Translations under genes and position numbers: made by a program | Shown here: positions 17,625 to 25,641 of the stretch, piece by piece | Layout of the letters: each line of letters begins with the position of its first letter | How positions within the stretch are numbered: position 1 is the first letter of the stretch | Notes under the pieces: model-generated | The model's database searches: none | Told to the model about the DNA's origin: nothing | What the model saw: the letters and a program-made list of their open reading frames with translations, nothing else | Assembly (NCBI GenBank): GCA_903845065.1 | Contig: CAIMWH010000313.1 | Span: 1-35,979 of the forward strand | Direction of reading: 5' to 3' | DNA: 35,979 nucleotides | From: an uncultured Rhodospirillales bacterium | Lineage (GTDB): Bacteria > Pseudomonadota > Alphaproteobacteria > Acetobacterales > Acetobacteraceae

Positions 17625-18622
17625 TTCTGCCGCGTCCTCGCGATCTCCGTCCACAACGCCGACAGCACCTGGGGAACGCCCATACCGGCAACGGCTGAGA
17701 TCACATGCACATGCTGCCCGGTCGCCTTGGCCAGCGCCGCGCGCCGTGACGACAACTCGCGCGGCGTCATCGCGTCGGACTTGTTGATGGCAATGATTTC
17801 GGGCTTATCCACCAGCCCGCCGCCATACTGCACCAACTCCTCGCGCACCGTGCGATACGCCTGCACCACCTTGCCCGCCGCGCCATCGATGAGATGCAGC
17901 AGCACCGCGCACCGCTCGACATGCCCGAGGAACCGATCGCCCAGCCCGGCCCCCTCATGGGCGCCCTCGATCAGGCCGGGAATATCCGCCAGCACGAATT
18001 CCTGCGTCATCGACAGCCGCACCACGCCCAACTGGGGGTGCAGCGTGGTGAACGGATAATCCGCGATCTTCGGCCGCGCCGCCGACACCACCGACAGGAA
18101 CGTGCTCTTCCCCGCGTTCGGCAGCCCGACCAGCCCGGCATCGGCGATCAGCTTCAGCCGCAACCAGATCCAGCGCTCCTCGCCCGGCCAGCCCTTGTCG
18201 GCCCGTCGTGGCGCCCGGTTGGTGGAGCTCTTGAAATGCGCATTGCCATGCCCGCCATCGCCGCCGCGCAACAGCACCACGCGCTCGCCGGGCACATCGA
18301 GGTCCGCCAGCATCACATCGCGCTCGTCGTCGAAAATCTGGGTGCCGATCGGCACCTTGATCACCACGTCCTTCGCGCCGGCGCCGGTCATGTCCGCGCC
18401 CGCCCCGTTGCCGCCCTTGGCGCCGCGGAAATGCTGCGAATAGCGGAAGTCGATCAGCGTGTTGAGGTTCTGCATCGCCTCGAACACGATATCGCCGCCC
18501 TTGCCGCCGTTGCCGCCATCGGGGCCGCCGAACTCGATGAAGCGCTCGCGACGGAACGCGATCACCCCGTCGCCGCCATCGCCGCTGCGGCAGTAGATCT
18601 TGGCCTGGTCGAGGAACTTCAT
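17621..18622 (-). CDS. obgE: Obg family GTPase CgtA/ObgE
   Basis: Essential GTPase acting in late 50S subunit assembly and the stress response. The 333-residue product has the glycine-rich Obg fold (1-158; [28 protein letters not shown]) and a G domain with GLPNAGKST (166-174), [16 protein letters not shown] and INKSD. The extra C-terminal domain found in some Gram-positive homologues is absent, as is usual here. ATG at 18622 lies just 10 bases past the rpmA terminator tail. Expression therefore needs readthrough or a promoter inside rpmA. It overlaps proB. Confidence 0.98.
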   Translation of the reverse strand: MKFLDQAKIYCRSGDGGDGVIAFRRERFIEFGGPDGGNGGKGGDIVFEAMQNLNTLIDFRYSQHFRGAKGGNGAGADMTGAGAKDVVIKVPIGTQIFDDERDVMLADLDVPGERVVLLRGGDGGHGNAHFKSSTNRAPRRADKGWPGEERWIWLRLKLIADAGLVGLPNAGKSTFLSVVSAARPKIADYPFTTLHPQLGVVRLSMTQEFVLADIPGLIEGAHEGAGLGDRFLGHVERCAVLLHLIDGAAGKVVQAYRTVREELVQYGGGLVDKPEIIAINKSDAMTPRELSSRRAALAKATGQHVHVISAVAGMGVPQVLSALWTEIARTRQK

Positions 18623-18632
18623 GGGGACTGCT

Positions 18633-18671
18633 CAAAAATAAAACGGGGGCCGGCTTGGCGCCGGCCCCCGT
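18633..18671 (-). terminator. Intrinsic terminator after rpmA
   Basis: On the minus strand a perfect 12-bp GC stem (plus-strand 18643-18654 pairing with 18660-18671, five-base loop) is followed by TTTTATTTTT. This is a textbook rho-independent terminator for the rplU-rpmA transcript. It ends ten bases before the obgE start codon. Confidence 0.9.
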
Positions 18672-18702
18672 GCAGCGTGCGTAAGCCGGGGCGCGCGGCG
18701 CG

Positions 18703-18972
18703 TTATTCGGCGGCGAGCGGCAGCGGCGTGACGTTGACCTGAACGCGATCGTCAGCGCGGCGCTGGAATTCCACCTTGCCCTCGATCAGCGCGAAAATCG
18801 TGTGGTCCTTGCCGAGGCCGACATTGCGGCCGGGCTTCACCTTGGTGCCGCGCTGGCGGATGATGATGTTGCCCGGAATGACGACTTCGCCGCCATACTT
18901 CTTGACGCCAAGGCGGCGGCCTTCGGTATCGCGACCGTTGCGGGACGAGCCGCCGGCTTTCTTATGTGCCAT
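18703..18972 (-). CDS. rpmA: 50S ribosomal protein L27
   Basis: Ribosomal protein bL27, whose N-terminus reaches the peptidyl transferase centre. The 89-residue product begins [21 protein letters not shown] and contains [21 protein letters not shown], both diagnostic. No cleavable N-terminal extension is present, unlike Firmicutes homologues. It lies 16 bases after rplU and is followed by a strong intrinsic terminator. Confidence 0.99.
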   Translation of the reverse strand: MAHKKAGGSSRNGRDTEGRRLGVKKYGGEVVIPGNIIIRQRGTKVKPGRNVGLGKDHTIFALIEGKVEFQRRADDRVQVNVTPLPLAAE

Positions 18973-18988
18973 GGGATGGTTCTCCTGC

Positions 18989-19300
18989 TCAGCCGGTGAT
19001 TTCGCCGACGCGCAGCACGGTCACGTGCTGGCGATGGCCATTCTTGCGGCGGCTGTTCTGCCGGCGACGCTTCTTGAAGATGATCACCGTGTCCAGCCGA
19101 TCCTGCGCCACCACCGTGGCGGTGACCGTGGCACCGGCGACGACGGGCGAACCAATGGTCAGGTTCCCCTCACGGCCAACCGCGAGCACGTCGGTAAAGG
19201 TGATCGTGCTGCCGGCTTCCGCCTCCAGCTTCTCCACCTTCAGAATGTCGTTCGGGCTGACGCGGTATTGTTTTCCGCCGGTGCGGATGACTGCAAACAT
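18989..19300 (-). CDS. rplU: 50S ribosomal protein L21
   Basis: Ribosomal protein bL21 of the large subunit, 103 residues: [14 protein letters not shown] at the N-terminus and the basic [17 protein letters not shown] segment near the C-terminus that contacts 23S rRNA. It is the first gene of the rplU-rpmA transcript. A near-consensus promoter lies about 75-100 bases upstream, leaving an untranslated leader of roughly 70 bases. Confidence 0.99.
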   Translation of the reverse strand: MFAVIRTGGKQYRVSPNDILKVEKLEAEAGSTITFTDVLAVGREGNLTIGSPVVAGATVTATVVAQDRLDTVIIFKKRRRQNSRRKNGHRQHVTVLRVGEITG

Positions 19301-19374
19301 CGATCTCGATCCTGTAGTATGACCGCACGCATACGCGGCGGGGCGGCCGGACCCCGGTCGCCAGGAAGGCGGGG

Positions 19375-19402
19375 GTTATAGCGCGAGTGCCCGCCCTGTC
19401 AA
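19375..19402 (-). promoter_or_regulatory. Sigma70-type promoter of rplU-rpmA
   Basis: On the minus strand a perfect -35 box TTGACA (plus-strand 19402-19397) and a -10 box TATAAC (19380-19375) are separated by 16 bases. The predicted transcription start is near 19368, about 70 bases before rplU. In sequence this GC-rich, such a close match is unlikely by chance, and its position before a ribosomal protein operon fits. Confidence 0.8.
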
Positions 19403-19466
19403 CGTTGTTCTCGAGTGGCTGACTCGCAACTCCCGCTTAGCACCGCCAGCCACCCGCGCGAACACC

Positions 19467-20648
19467 TCAATCCACGATCGCGGCATACACCATGTCGCGG
19501 AACAGCACCCGGTAGATATCCCGCTGCGCCGGCGCCTGGATCATCATCACCGCGAACAACTTCTCCGCCGGGTCCACCCAGAAGGTCGTCCCCGCCGCGC
19601 CGCCCCAGTAGTACTGCCCGACGGAACCCGGCATCGTTCCCATCCCCGCATGCGTGCGCACTGCGAAGCCCAGGCCGAAGCCGAACCCCGGCCCGATCAT
19701 GTCCACCGGGCGCGGCATGTCACCGAGATGGTCGTTGGTCATCAACTCGATGGTCTTGCGCCCCAGCAGGCGGGTACCGTTCAACTGGCCGTTGTTGGCC
19801 AACATCTGCAAAAGCCGCGCGTAGTCCATCGTGGTGGAAACCAGCCCGCCGCCGCCCGATTCGAACATCGCCGGCTTCGTCACATCGAGCAGCAGCACCG
19901 GCGCCCCGCTATCCGGGTCCTTGGCATGCCCGCCGGCCAGGCGCGGCAGATCGCCCTCCGGCACGTGGAACCCAGTATCCACCATCCCGAGCGGCCCCAG
20001 GATGCGCTCCTTGAGGAACGCCCCCAGCGTCTGCCCCGAAATCACCTCCACCAGCCGCCCCAGCACGTCGGTGGAGCGGCTGTATTCGAACTGCGTGCCG
20101 GGATGGAAATCGAGCGGCAACGCCGCCAGCGCCGCCGCCTGATCCGCATTGGTCTGGTTGCGGCGGAATACCTTGGCATCCGCATAGGCCTTGTGGATCG
20201 GCCGTGTGCCGCGGAATTCGTAGGTGATGCCCGAGGTATGCCGCAGCAGGTCCTGCACCGTCATCGGGCTCGCCGGCGCCACCAGCGCTTCATCCGGCAT
20301 CATCACCCGCTGCCCGGCGTATTCCGGCAGAAACTTCGCGACGGGATCATGCAGGAACACCCGCCCCTCTTCCCACAGCATCATGATGGCGACCGACACG
20401 ATGGCCTTGGTCATCGAGTAGATGCGGAAGATGTCCTCCTTCTTCATCGCATCATCGGCCAGCGGATCGCGCTTGCCGAACGCCTCGTAGTAGGCGACGC
20501 GGTCATTGCGCACGATCAGCGCCACGGCGCCCGGAATATGCCCGCTATCCGTCCGCGCCTTGATGGCAGCCGACAGCGTCGCAAGCCGATCCGACGACAA
20601 CCCCACATCCTCGGGACGCGAGACCTTAGGCAGTTCGATAGCTGGCAT
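19467..20648 (-). CDS. Serine hydrolase, class C beta-lactamase / family VIII esterase fold
   Basis: A 393-residue protein of the beta-lactamase-related serine hydrolase family. The nucleophile motif SMTK is at 78-81 and the tyrosine motif YSRS at 189-192 (in FEYSRSTDVLGRLVE). The third motif is WGGAAGT, instead of the KTG of true beta-lactamases. LLRHTSGITYEF is also typical. There is no signal peptide, which with the WGG motif points to a cytoplasmic carboxylesterase (EstB-like) rather than a periplasmic lactamase. ATG at 20648 is the natural start. It follows the thiamine-diphosphate enzyme gene by 41 bases on the same strand, so the two may be cotranscribed. The substrate is unknown. Confidence 0.88.
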   Translation of the reverse strand: MPAIELPKVSRPEDVGLSSDRLATLSAAIKARTDSGHIPGAVALIVRNDRVAYYEAFGKRDPLADDAMKKEDIFRIYSMTKAIVSVAIMMLWEEGRVFLHDPVAKFLPEYAGQRVMMPDEALVAPASPMTVQDLLRHTSGITYEFRGTRPIHKAYADAKVFRRNQTNADQAAALAALPLDFHPGTQFEYSRSTDVLGRLVEVISGQTLGAFLKERILGPLGMVDTGFHVPEGDLPRLAGGHAKDPDSGAPVLLLDVTKPAMFESGGGGLVSTTMDYARLLQMLANNGQLNGTRLLGRKTIELMTNDHLGDMPRPVDMIGPGFGFGLGFAVRTHAGMGTMPGSVGQYYWGGAAGTTFWVDPAEKLFAVMMIQAPAQRDIYRVLFRDMVYAAIVD

Positions 20649-20689
20649 GTTTTATTTCCGTATCTACGTGAATGATCAGGACCCAATGG

Positions 20690-22360
20690 TCAGGACCGGC
20701 GCCGCCAGGCGCTCATCTGCTCCGCCGAACTCAACACATGCACCACCACCGGGCGATCCCCAATGCTGAATGCCCGCGCAATCGCCGGTGCCACCTCCGC
20801 CTCGGTGGCCACCGTAATCCCCTCCGCCCCGAACGCCTGCGCCCAGCGGGCGAAATCGGGGTTCTCCAGCTTCGTGGCGGACTGGTACGGCCGCCCCGGA
20901 TACCGGTTGAGATGGTGCATCGCGATGGTGCCGTAATTCGCGTTGTCGCTGACGATGATGATGGGGTTCACCCCATACAACCGCGCCGTCGCCAACTCGT
21001 TGCCCGTCATCAACGCCCCGCCATCGCCCACGAATGCCACCGCCTGCTGGCCCGGCCGCCGCAACCCGGCCGCCACCGCCATCGGCACCCCCGCCCCCAT
21101 CGCGCCCACCACGGACGAGAGGAACATCTGCCCGGGCTTGAAGCCGATATAGCGGTGGATGAAGCTCGAAAAATTCCCTGCGTCCGACGTCACCGTCGCA
21201 TCGGGCGCCAGATGTTTGCCCACCTCGCACACCACCGAGGCAAAATTCACCCCGTCCGACGTCGCCTCCCACACCGGCTCCATCAGCTTGCGATGAATGG
21301 TGTTGAGCCCGGCCACCCAGCCTTTCCGCCGCCCGGCATCCGCCGGCGCTCCGCGCGCCAACAGCGCCTGCACCACCGCATGCGGATCGGCCGCCATCCC
21401 GAGGTCCGGCCGCCATACGCGCCCGACCTCATTGGCATCCGGCCACACATGCACCAGCGGCAGTTGCGGCTGCGGCGCCGTCGGGAAGGTGTAGGACTGG
21501 CTGACGGAGTCCGTAATCCGCTCCCCCAGCGCGATCAGCAGGTCCGACCGCCGCATTTCGTCCATCAGCGCCTTGGGCACCCGGATGCCCATATAGCCGC
21601 CGTAGTTCGCATGTCCCGCGTCGAACAAATGCGGCCGCCGATGCGTCGGGCTCACCGGCAGCATCCACTGTTCCGCCAAACGCTGAAGGTCCGCCGTCGC
21701 CGCCCCGCCATCCACCGCGTCCGACGCATAGGCCGCGCCGACCCACACCAGCGGGCGCTCCGCCGCGGCAATCATCGCGGCGAGCCGATCGACATCCTGC
21801 GTCCGTGGCCCCGCGTACGGCCGCGGCCGCGCCTGATCCACCGGGATACCCTCCGCCGGCTCGTCGAAAATATCCTCCGGCAGAATCACCGCCACCGGCC
21901 CCGGCGTGCCGCTCTCGGCGATATGGAACGCCCGCGCGATCGCCTCGGAGGCCATCACCGGCTCATTCACCTCGATCACCGACTTGGTGATGTCGCACAG
22001 CAGCCGCGAATAATTCTGCTCCTGCAAAGCCAGCCGCCCGAAATCCTTGCGCTCCACCTGCCCCACCAGCAGCACCAGCGGTGTCGCGTCATGATACGCC
22101 GTGTGCAGCGCCACCATCGCGTTGGACAGGCCCGGCCCGCGAGACACGACGCACACCCCCGCCCGGTCCCGCATCCGCCCATCGGCCACCGCCATGAACG
22201 CCGCGCCCCCCTCATGCCGGCACACGATCAGCCGCATCCGGTTCATGTCGGACAGTGCATCGGTGAGACCGAGATAGCTTTCCCCGGGCACGCAATAGAT
22301 GATGTCGATATCATGGGCTTGCAGGCTCTCGGCGAGCAGGCGCGCGACGGTACGTTTCAT
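20690..22360 (-). CDS. Thiamine-diphosphate-dependent enzyme, acetolactate synthase large-subunit-like
   Basis: A 556-residue enzyme of the ThDP-dependent decarboxylase/acetolactate synthase superfamily. The N-terminal domain has the cofactor-activating glutamate E27 in CVPGESYLG. The C-terminal domain has the ThDP/Mg motif GDGGALMTGNEL ... IIIVSDNANYGTI. No regulatory small subunit (ilvN) is adjacent, so biosynthetic acetolactate synthase is unlikely; a catabolic decarboxylase or lyase on a 2-keto acid is more likely, substrate unknown. ATG at 22360 has AGGGAGAAG upstream, and the open extension to 22426 is discarded. It is divergent from the methyltransferase gene across a 65-base gap with no obvious promoter boxes. 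Confidence 0.88.
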   Translation of the reverse strand: MKRTVARLLAESLQAHDIDIIYCVPGESYLGLTDALSDMNRMRLIVCRHEGGAAFMAVADGRMRDRAGVCVVSRGPGLSNAMVALHTAYHDATPLVLLVGQVERKDFGRLALQEQNYSRLLCDITKSVIEVNEPVMASEAIARAFHIAESGTPGPVAVILPEDIFDEPAEGIPVDQARPRPYAGPRTQDVDRLAAMIAAAERPLVWVGAAYASDAVDGGAATADLQRLAEQWMLPVSPTHRRPHLFDAGHANYGGYMGIRVPKALMDEMRRSDLLIALGERITDSVSQSYTFPTAPQPQLPLVHVWPDANEVGRVWRPDLGMAADPHAVVQALLARGAPADAGRRKGWVAGLNTIHRKLMEPVWEATSDGVNFASVVCEVGKHLAPDATVTSDAGNFSSFIHRYIGFKPGQMFLSSVVGAMGAGVPMAVAAGLRRPGQQAVAFVGDGGALMTGNELATARLYGVNPIIIVSDNANYGTIAMHHLNRYPGRPYQSATKLENPDFARWAQAFGAEGITVATEAEVAPAIARAFSIGDRPVVVHVLSSAEQMSAWRRRS

Positions 22361-22425
22361 GGAACTTCTCCCTGCGATCAGGCTAGAAGCGCCCCCAACA
22401 CTTGGCAACGCAGGGGAGTCCCGCA

Positions 22426-23235
22426 ATGACCGAAGCCTGGCGCGACGCCAACCGGGCCAACTGGGACGAACGCGTCCCCGTCCATCTGCGCGCCTACAAC
22501 CTCGCCCCCCTGCGCGCCGGCAAGGGTGCCCTCTACCCCATCGAGGCCGCCGAACTCGGCCCCGTCGCCGGCCTGCGCATCCTCCACCTCCAATGCCACA
22601 TCGGCTCGGATACCCTCACCCTGGCCCAGCAGGGCGCCGAGGTGACGGGGCTCGATTTCTCCGAACCCGCCATCGCCGCCGCCCGCGCCCTGGCCGCCGA
22701 ACTCGCGCTGCCCGCCCGCTTCGTCGTGTCCGATCTCTACGCCGCGCCGCAAACCCTCCCAGAACCGGCCTCCTTCGACCGGGTCTTCACCACCTGGGGC
22801 ACCATCTGCTGGCTGCCCGACCTCACCGGCTGGGCCCGCGTGATCGCCCATTTCCTCAAGCCCGGCGGCACCTTCTACATGGCGGACGGCCACCCCACCG
22901 CCCTCGTCTTCGATGATGACAACGCATTGCCGTCCGGCCTGCCCGGTTACTTCCTGCCCTATTTCCACCAGGGCGCCCTCGTCCAGGATGATCATCGCGA
23001 CTACGCCGACCCCGAAGCCCGCCTCGCCAGCACCCGCACCTACCAGTACGCCCATCCGCTCGGCGCCATCGTGTCCACCCTGCTCGAAGCCGGCCTCACC
23101 CTCGAATTCCTCCATGAGCACCAGGCCGTCCCGTGGCGCATGTTCGCCGCCCTCATCGAGGACGCGGACGGCCTCTATCGCTGGCCCGGCCAACCCTGGC
23201 TGCCGCTCGCCTTCTCCCTCCGCGCCAGGCGCTAA
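22426..23235 (+). CDS. Class I SAM-dependent methyltransferase
   Basis: A 269-residue protein with a class I methyltransferase fold. Motif I is LHLQCHIGSDTLTLA, the variant in which the usual GxGxG loop is replaced by QCHxGxD, followed by VTGLDFSEPAIAAARAL. FDRVFTTWGTICWLPD and FLKPGGTFYMADGHP are motifs II-III-like. The N-terminus WRDANRANWDERVPVH is common in this uncharacterised bacterial group. ATG at 22426 has CAGGGGAG upstream. The substrate is unknown; it is probably a small molecule, given the family. It is divergent from the ThDP enzyme. Confidence 0.87.
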   Translation: MTEAWRDANRANWDERVPVHLRAYNLAPLRAGKGALYPIEAAELGPVAGLRILHLQCHIGSDTLTLAQQGAEVTGLDFSEPAIAAARALAAELALPARFVVSDLYAAPQTLPEPASFDRVFTTWGTICWLPDLTGWARVIAHFLKPGGTFYMADGHPTALVFDDDNALPSGLPGYFLPYFHQGALVQDDHRDYADPEARLASTRTYQYAHPLGAIVSTLLEAGLTLEFLHEHQAVPWRMFAALIEDADGLYRWPGQPWLPLAFSLRARR

Positions 23236-23396
23236 CCGGCATCCTCCACCCTGCTCCAACTATTCCGCGCATCGATTTTGTTCCGATCAGGGGTTAATGA
23301 TGGCGTTGCATCGCCAGCGATGGCACAAGGTGCAATCGATCTCACCCATCCCCGGTCCGCGCTGGGTGTTTTCTGGCGTGCGCGATGGAGTAGGCC

Positions 23397-25520
23397 ATGC
23401 GGAGAAGCCTTCTAGCCCTGATGTCTCGTCAGGTTCGCGGCGAGGTCATCGGTGTCCTCCTCATCGCCCTGGCCTTGATCGTGCTGCAGCTCGCCGTATG
23501 GGTACTGGTGCTGGACCGTGCCACCGCCGGCGCCGAGCAGGCCGGGCTGGTCCGCGTTCGCCTGGCCGCCGAGACCATCGAGCAGGCCGTCCGTCGCCAG
23601 ATCGATGCACTCGATCGCTTCGAGTTCAACCTGAGCCAGTTCGCCCACCGCTGGCCCGAAGGCTCCGCCGCGCCGGCCTACTTCGCCCAGCGCCTGCGCC
23701 GCCTCGCGCTTGACCGCCGCTACAACATCTCCACCGTCGCCCATTTCAACATCGATCCCGCGTTGGACTGGCACGCCGATACTGGTCCCGAAGCGCGCGG
23801 GCCGTCCGATGCGGACGCCATCCGCAACATGGTCCTGCCGCCCGATACCCTCGTCGTGGGGGACCCTGAACTCGCCGCCGAGCCCACCAACTGGCTCATC
23901 CCGGTCTATTTCCGCCCAACCCTCGACAATGGCACCGTCGCCGGCGTCGGCCTGCTGACCCTCGATGGCGCGGAACTCTCCGCCACGCTCGGCCGCCTGG
24001 TGAGCTGGCCCGGCCAGCAGGTCGCGATGTGGCGCCAGGACGGCCGTTACCTCGCCGGCAGCGTCAACGGCGTGATGGCGGTGCAACGCCGCCTGACCGC
24101 CCCCGCCCGCCCCGGGCCGGACGGGCGCATCCAGTTGCGCCTGCTGTCTTTGCTCAACGGCGAGGACAGGTTCGTCGCCTTCAAGCAGATCGAGAACCAG
24201 GGCCTGTTCATCTCGGTCTCCAGCCCCGCCGCATATGAACTGACATCATACTACCGCTTCCGCACCATCATGCTGTCGCTCGAAGCCTCCGTCGTGGCCC
24301 TCATCATCGGCACCGCCTTCCTGGTGCTCATCCTGCGCTCCCGCGCCCGCGTCCGCCTGGCCCTGTCCCAGGCGGAAACCGAGCAGGATGCCTTCGAACG
24401 CCAGCACGCCGAACTCGAACACATTCTCGACGGGGTGGATGCCGGCGTCTACCGCATGCGCGTCGGCCCCGGTGATCGCTTCGTCCGCTATGACTACAAC
24501 GCAGGCGTGGCCCGTCTGATCGGCCGCACCATGGAGGAAGTCGGCAAGGTGCGGGGCGTGCTGGCCTTCGCCGAACCGCAACCGACAGAGGCGCACCGCC
24601 TGGCAAGCCTCGTCGACCTGCAGCAGACCGGCCACCACACTTATGAGGCACAAATACGCTGCGGCGACGGCCATCTGCGCTGGATGCGCTTCCAGCTTCG
24701 CGTCGTCGGTCATGACGGTGACATCATGGAATGCGTCGGCCTGATGACCGATATCGAGGTTGAAAAGGCCGCCACCGCCTCCGCCATCATGGCCGCCCGC
24801 CTCGCCACGCTGGGCGAGCTTTCCGCCGGTATCGCCCATGAGATGAAGCAGCCGCTCACGGTCATCGCCCTGCTTGCCGAAACCACCGAATCGATGCTGT
24901 CCGACGAGCCGGACACCCCGCCACCGCCCCTCGGCGAAATCGCCAAGATGCAGCGCCGCATCGTCACCATGGTGCAGCGTGCCACCGCCATAACGGACCA
25001 TCTGCGCGGCGTCGCCCGCGGCCAGGATTCCGCGATGGAGCCGGTGTCCCTGCCCGAGGCGGTCGATGGCGCCCTGATGTTGTGCCGCTCCTCCCTGCGT
25101 GAAGCCCAGATTGACGTGACGATCGACATTCCCGCCGAACTGCCGCTGGTGATCGGCCGGCTGGTGCTGATCGAACAGGTGCTGATGAACCTGCTGATGA
25201 ATGCACGGGACGCCATGGCCACCATCCCCGCCGGCGATCGCCGCGTCGCCATCACCGCCGGCCTGGAGGATGATGTGCTGCGGGTGCGGGTGCATGACAG
25301 CGGCCCCGGCATCCCGCTGCACGTGCTGCCGCGCCTGTTCCAGGCCTTCTTCACCACCAAGCCGGTCGGCGTCGGCACCGGGCTCGGCCTTTCGATCTGC
25401 CTCGGCATCCTCAAATCCTGCGGCGGCGATATTGTAGCCGCGAACCCATCCGGCGGCGGCGCGGAATTCACCCTCACCCTGCTGCGCGCCGACAGGGCCG
25501 GTCACGCCGCGGCGACGTAA
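23397..25520 (+). CDS. Membrane sensor histidine kinase, tandem paralogue 1
   Basis: A 707-residue membrane kinase. Transmembrane helices at about 16-39 and 290-313 bound an extracytoplasmic sensor of about 250 residues that resembles a dCache/PDC-type fold (AMWRQDGRYLAGS, RFVAFKQIENQGLFISVSS). A cytoplasmic PAS domain (about 338-455, ILDGVDAGVYRM ... CGDGHLRWMRF) is followed by HisKA with phospho-acceptor H481 in GIAHEMKQPLT. The HATPase domain has MNLLMNARDA, DSGPGIP and [10 protein letters not shown]. It autophosphorylates and should pass phosphate to a response regulator, but none is nearby. ATG at 23397 has GGAG upstream. In the upstream gap is a small inverted repeat, CATCGC-CA-GCGATG. 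The ligand is unknown. Confidence 0.92.
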   Translation: MRRSLLALMSRQVRGEVIGVLLIALALIVLQLAVWVLVLDRATAGAEQAGLVRVRLAAETIEQAVRRQIDALDRFEFNLSQFAHRWPEGSAAPAYFAQRLRRLALDRRYNISTVAHFNIDPALDWHADTGPEARGPSDADAIRNMVLPPDTLVVGDPELAAEPTNWLIPVYFRPTLDNGTVAGVGLLTLDGAELSATLGRLVSWPGQQVAMWRQDGRYLAGSVNGVMAVQRRLTAPARPGPDGRIQLRLLSLLNGEDRFVAFKQIENQGLFISVSSPAAYELTSYYRFRTIMLSLEASVVALIIGTAFLVLILRSRARVRLALSQAETEQDAFERQHAELEHILDGVDAGVYRMRVGPGDRFVRYDYNAGVARLIGRTMEEVGKVRGVLAFAEPQPTEAHRLASLVDLQQTGHHTYEAQIRCGDGHLRWMRFQLRVVGHDGDIMECVGLMTDIEVEKAATASAIMAARLATLGELSAGIAHEMKQPLTVIALLAETTESMLSDEPDTPPPPLGEIAKMQRRIVTMVQRATAITDHLRGVARGQDSAMEPVSLPEAVDGALMLCRSSLREAQIDVTIDIPAELPLVIGRLVLIEQVLMNLLMNARDAMATIPAGDRRVAITAGLEDDVLRVRVHDSGPGIPLHVLPRLFQAFFTTKPVGVGTGLGLSICLGILKSCGGDIVAANPSGGGAEFTLTLLRADRAGHAAAT

Positions 25521-25641
25521 CGATAAGATCAAGTCGCCACCTACGGGTCCGCCGTGCCCTTGCGTTCGCCTGCGGGTTGAACGTAATCTGTGACGACCAG
25601 AAACGGGTCGTACAAGCCGCAGTTCCGGCGAGGTATCGACG

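Noticed and set aside
19467-20648. Antibiotic-resistance beta-lactamase
   Set aside because: There is no signal peptide, the third motif is WGG rather than KTG, and the overall pattern fits esterase-like serine hydrolases.
20690-22360. Biosynthetic acetolactate synthase IlvB
   Set aside because: No ilvN or ilvC is adjacent and the neighbours are unrelated to branched-chain amino acid synthesis; only a superfamily call is supportable.
20672-22429. Plus-strand open frame of 585 codons opposite the thiamine-diphosphate enzyme
   Set aside because: The product is His/Arg/Pro-rich with no domain, while the minus strand encodes a clear ThDP enzyme with intact motifs.
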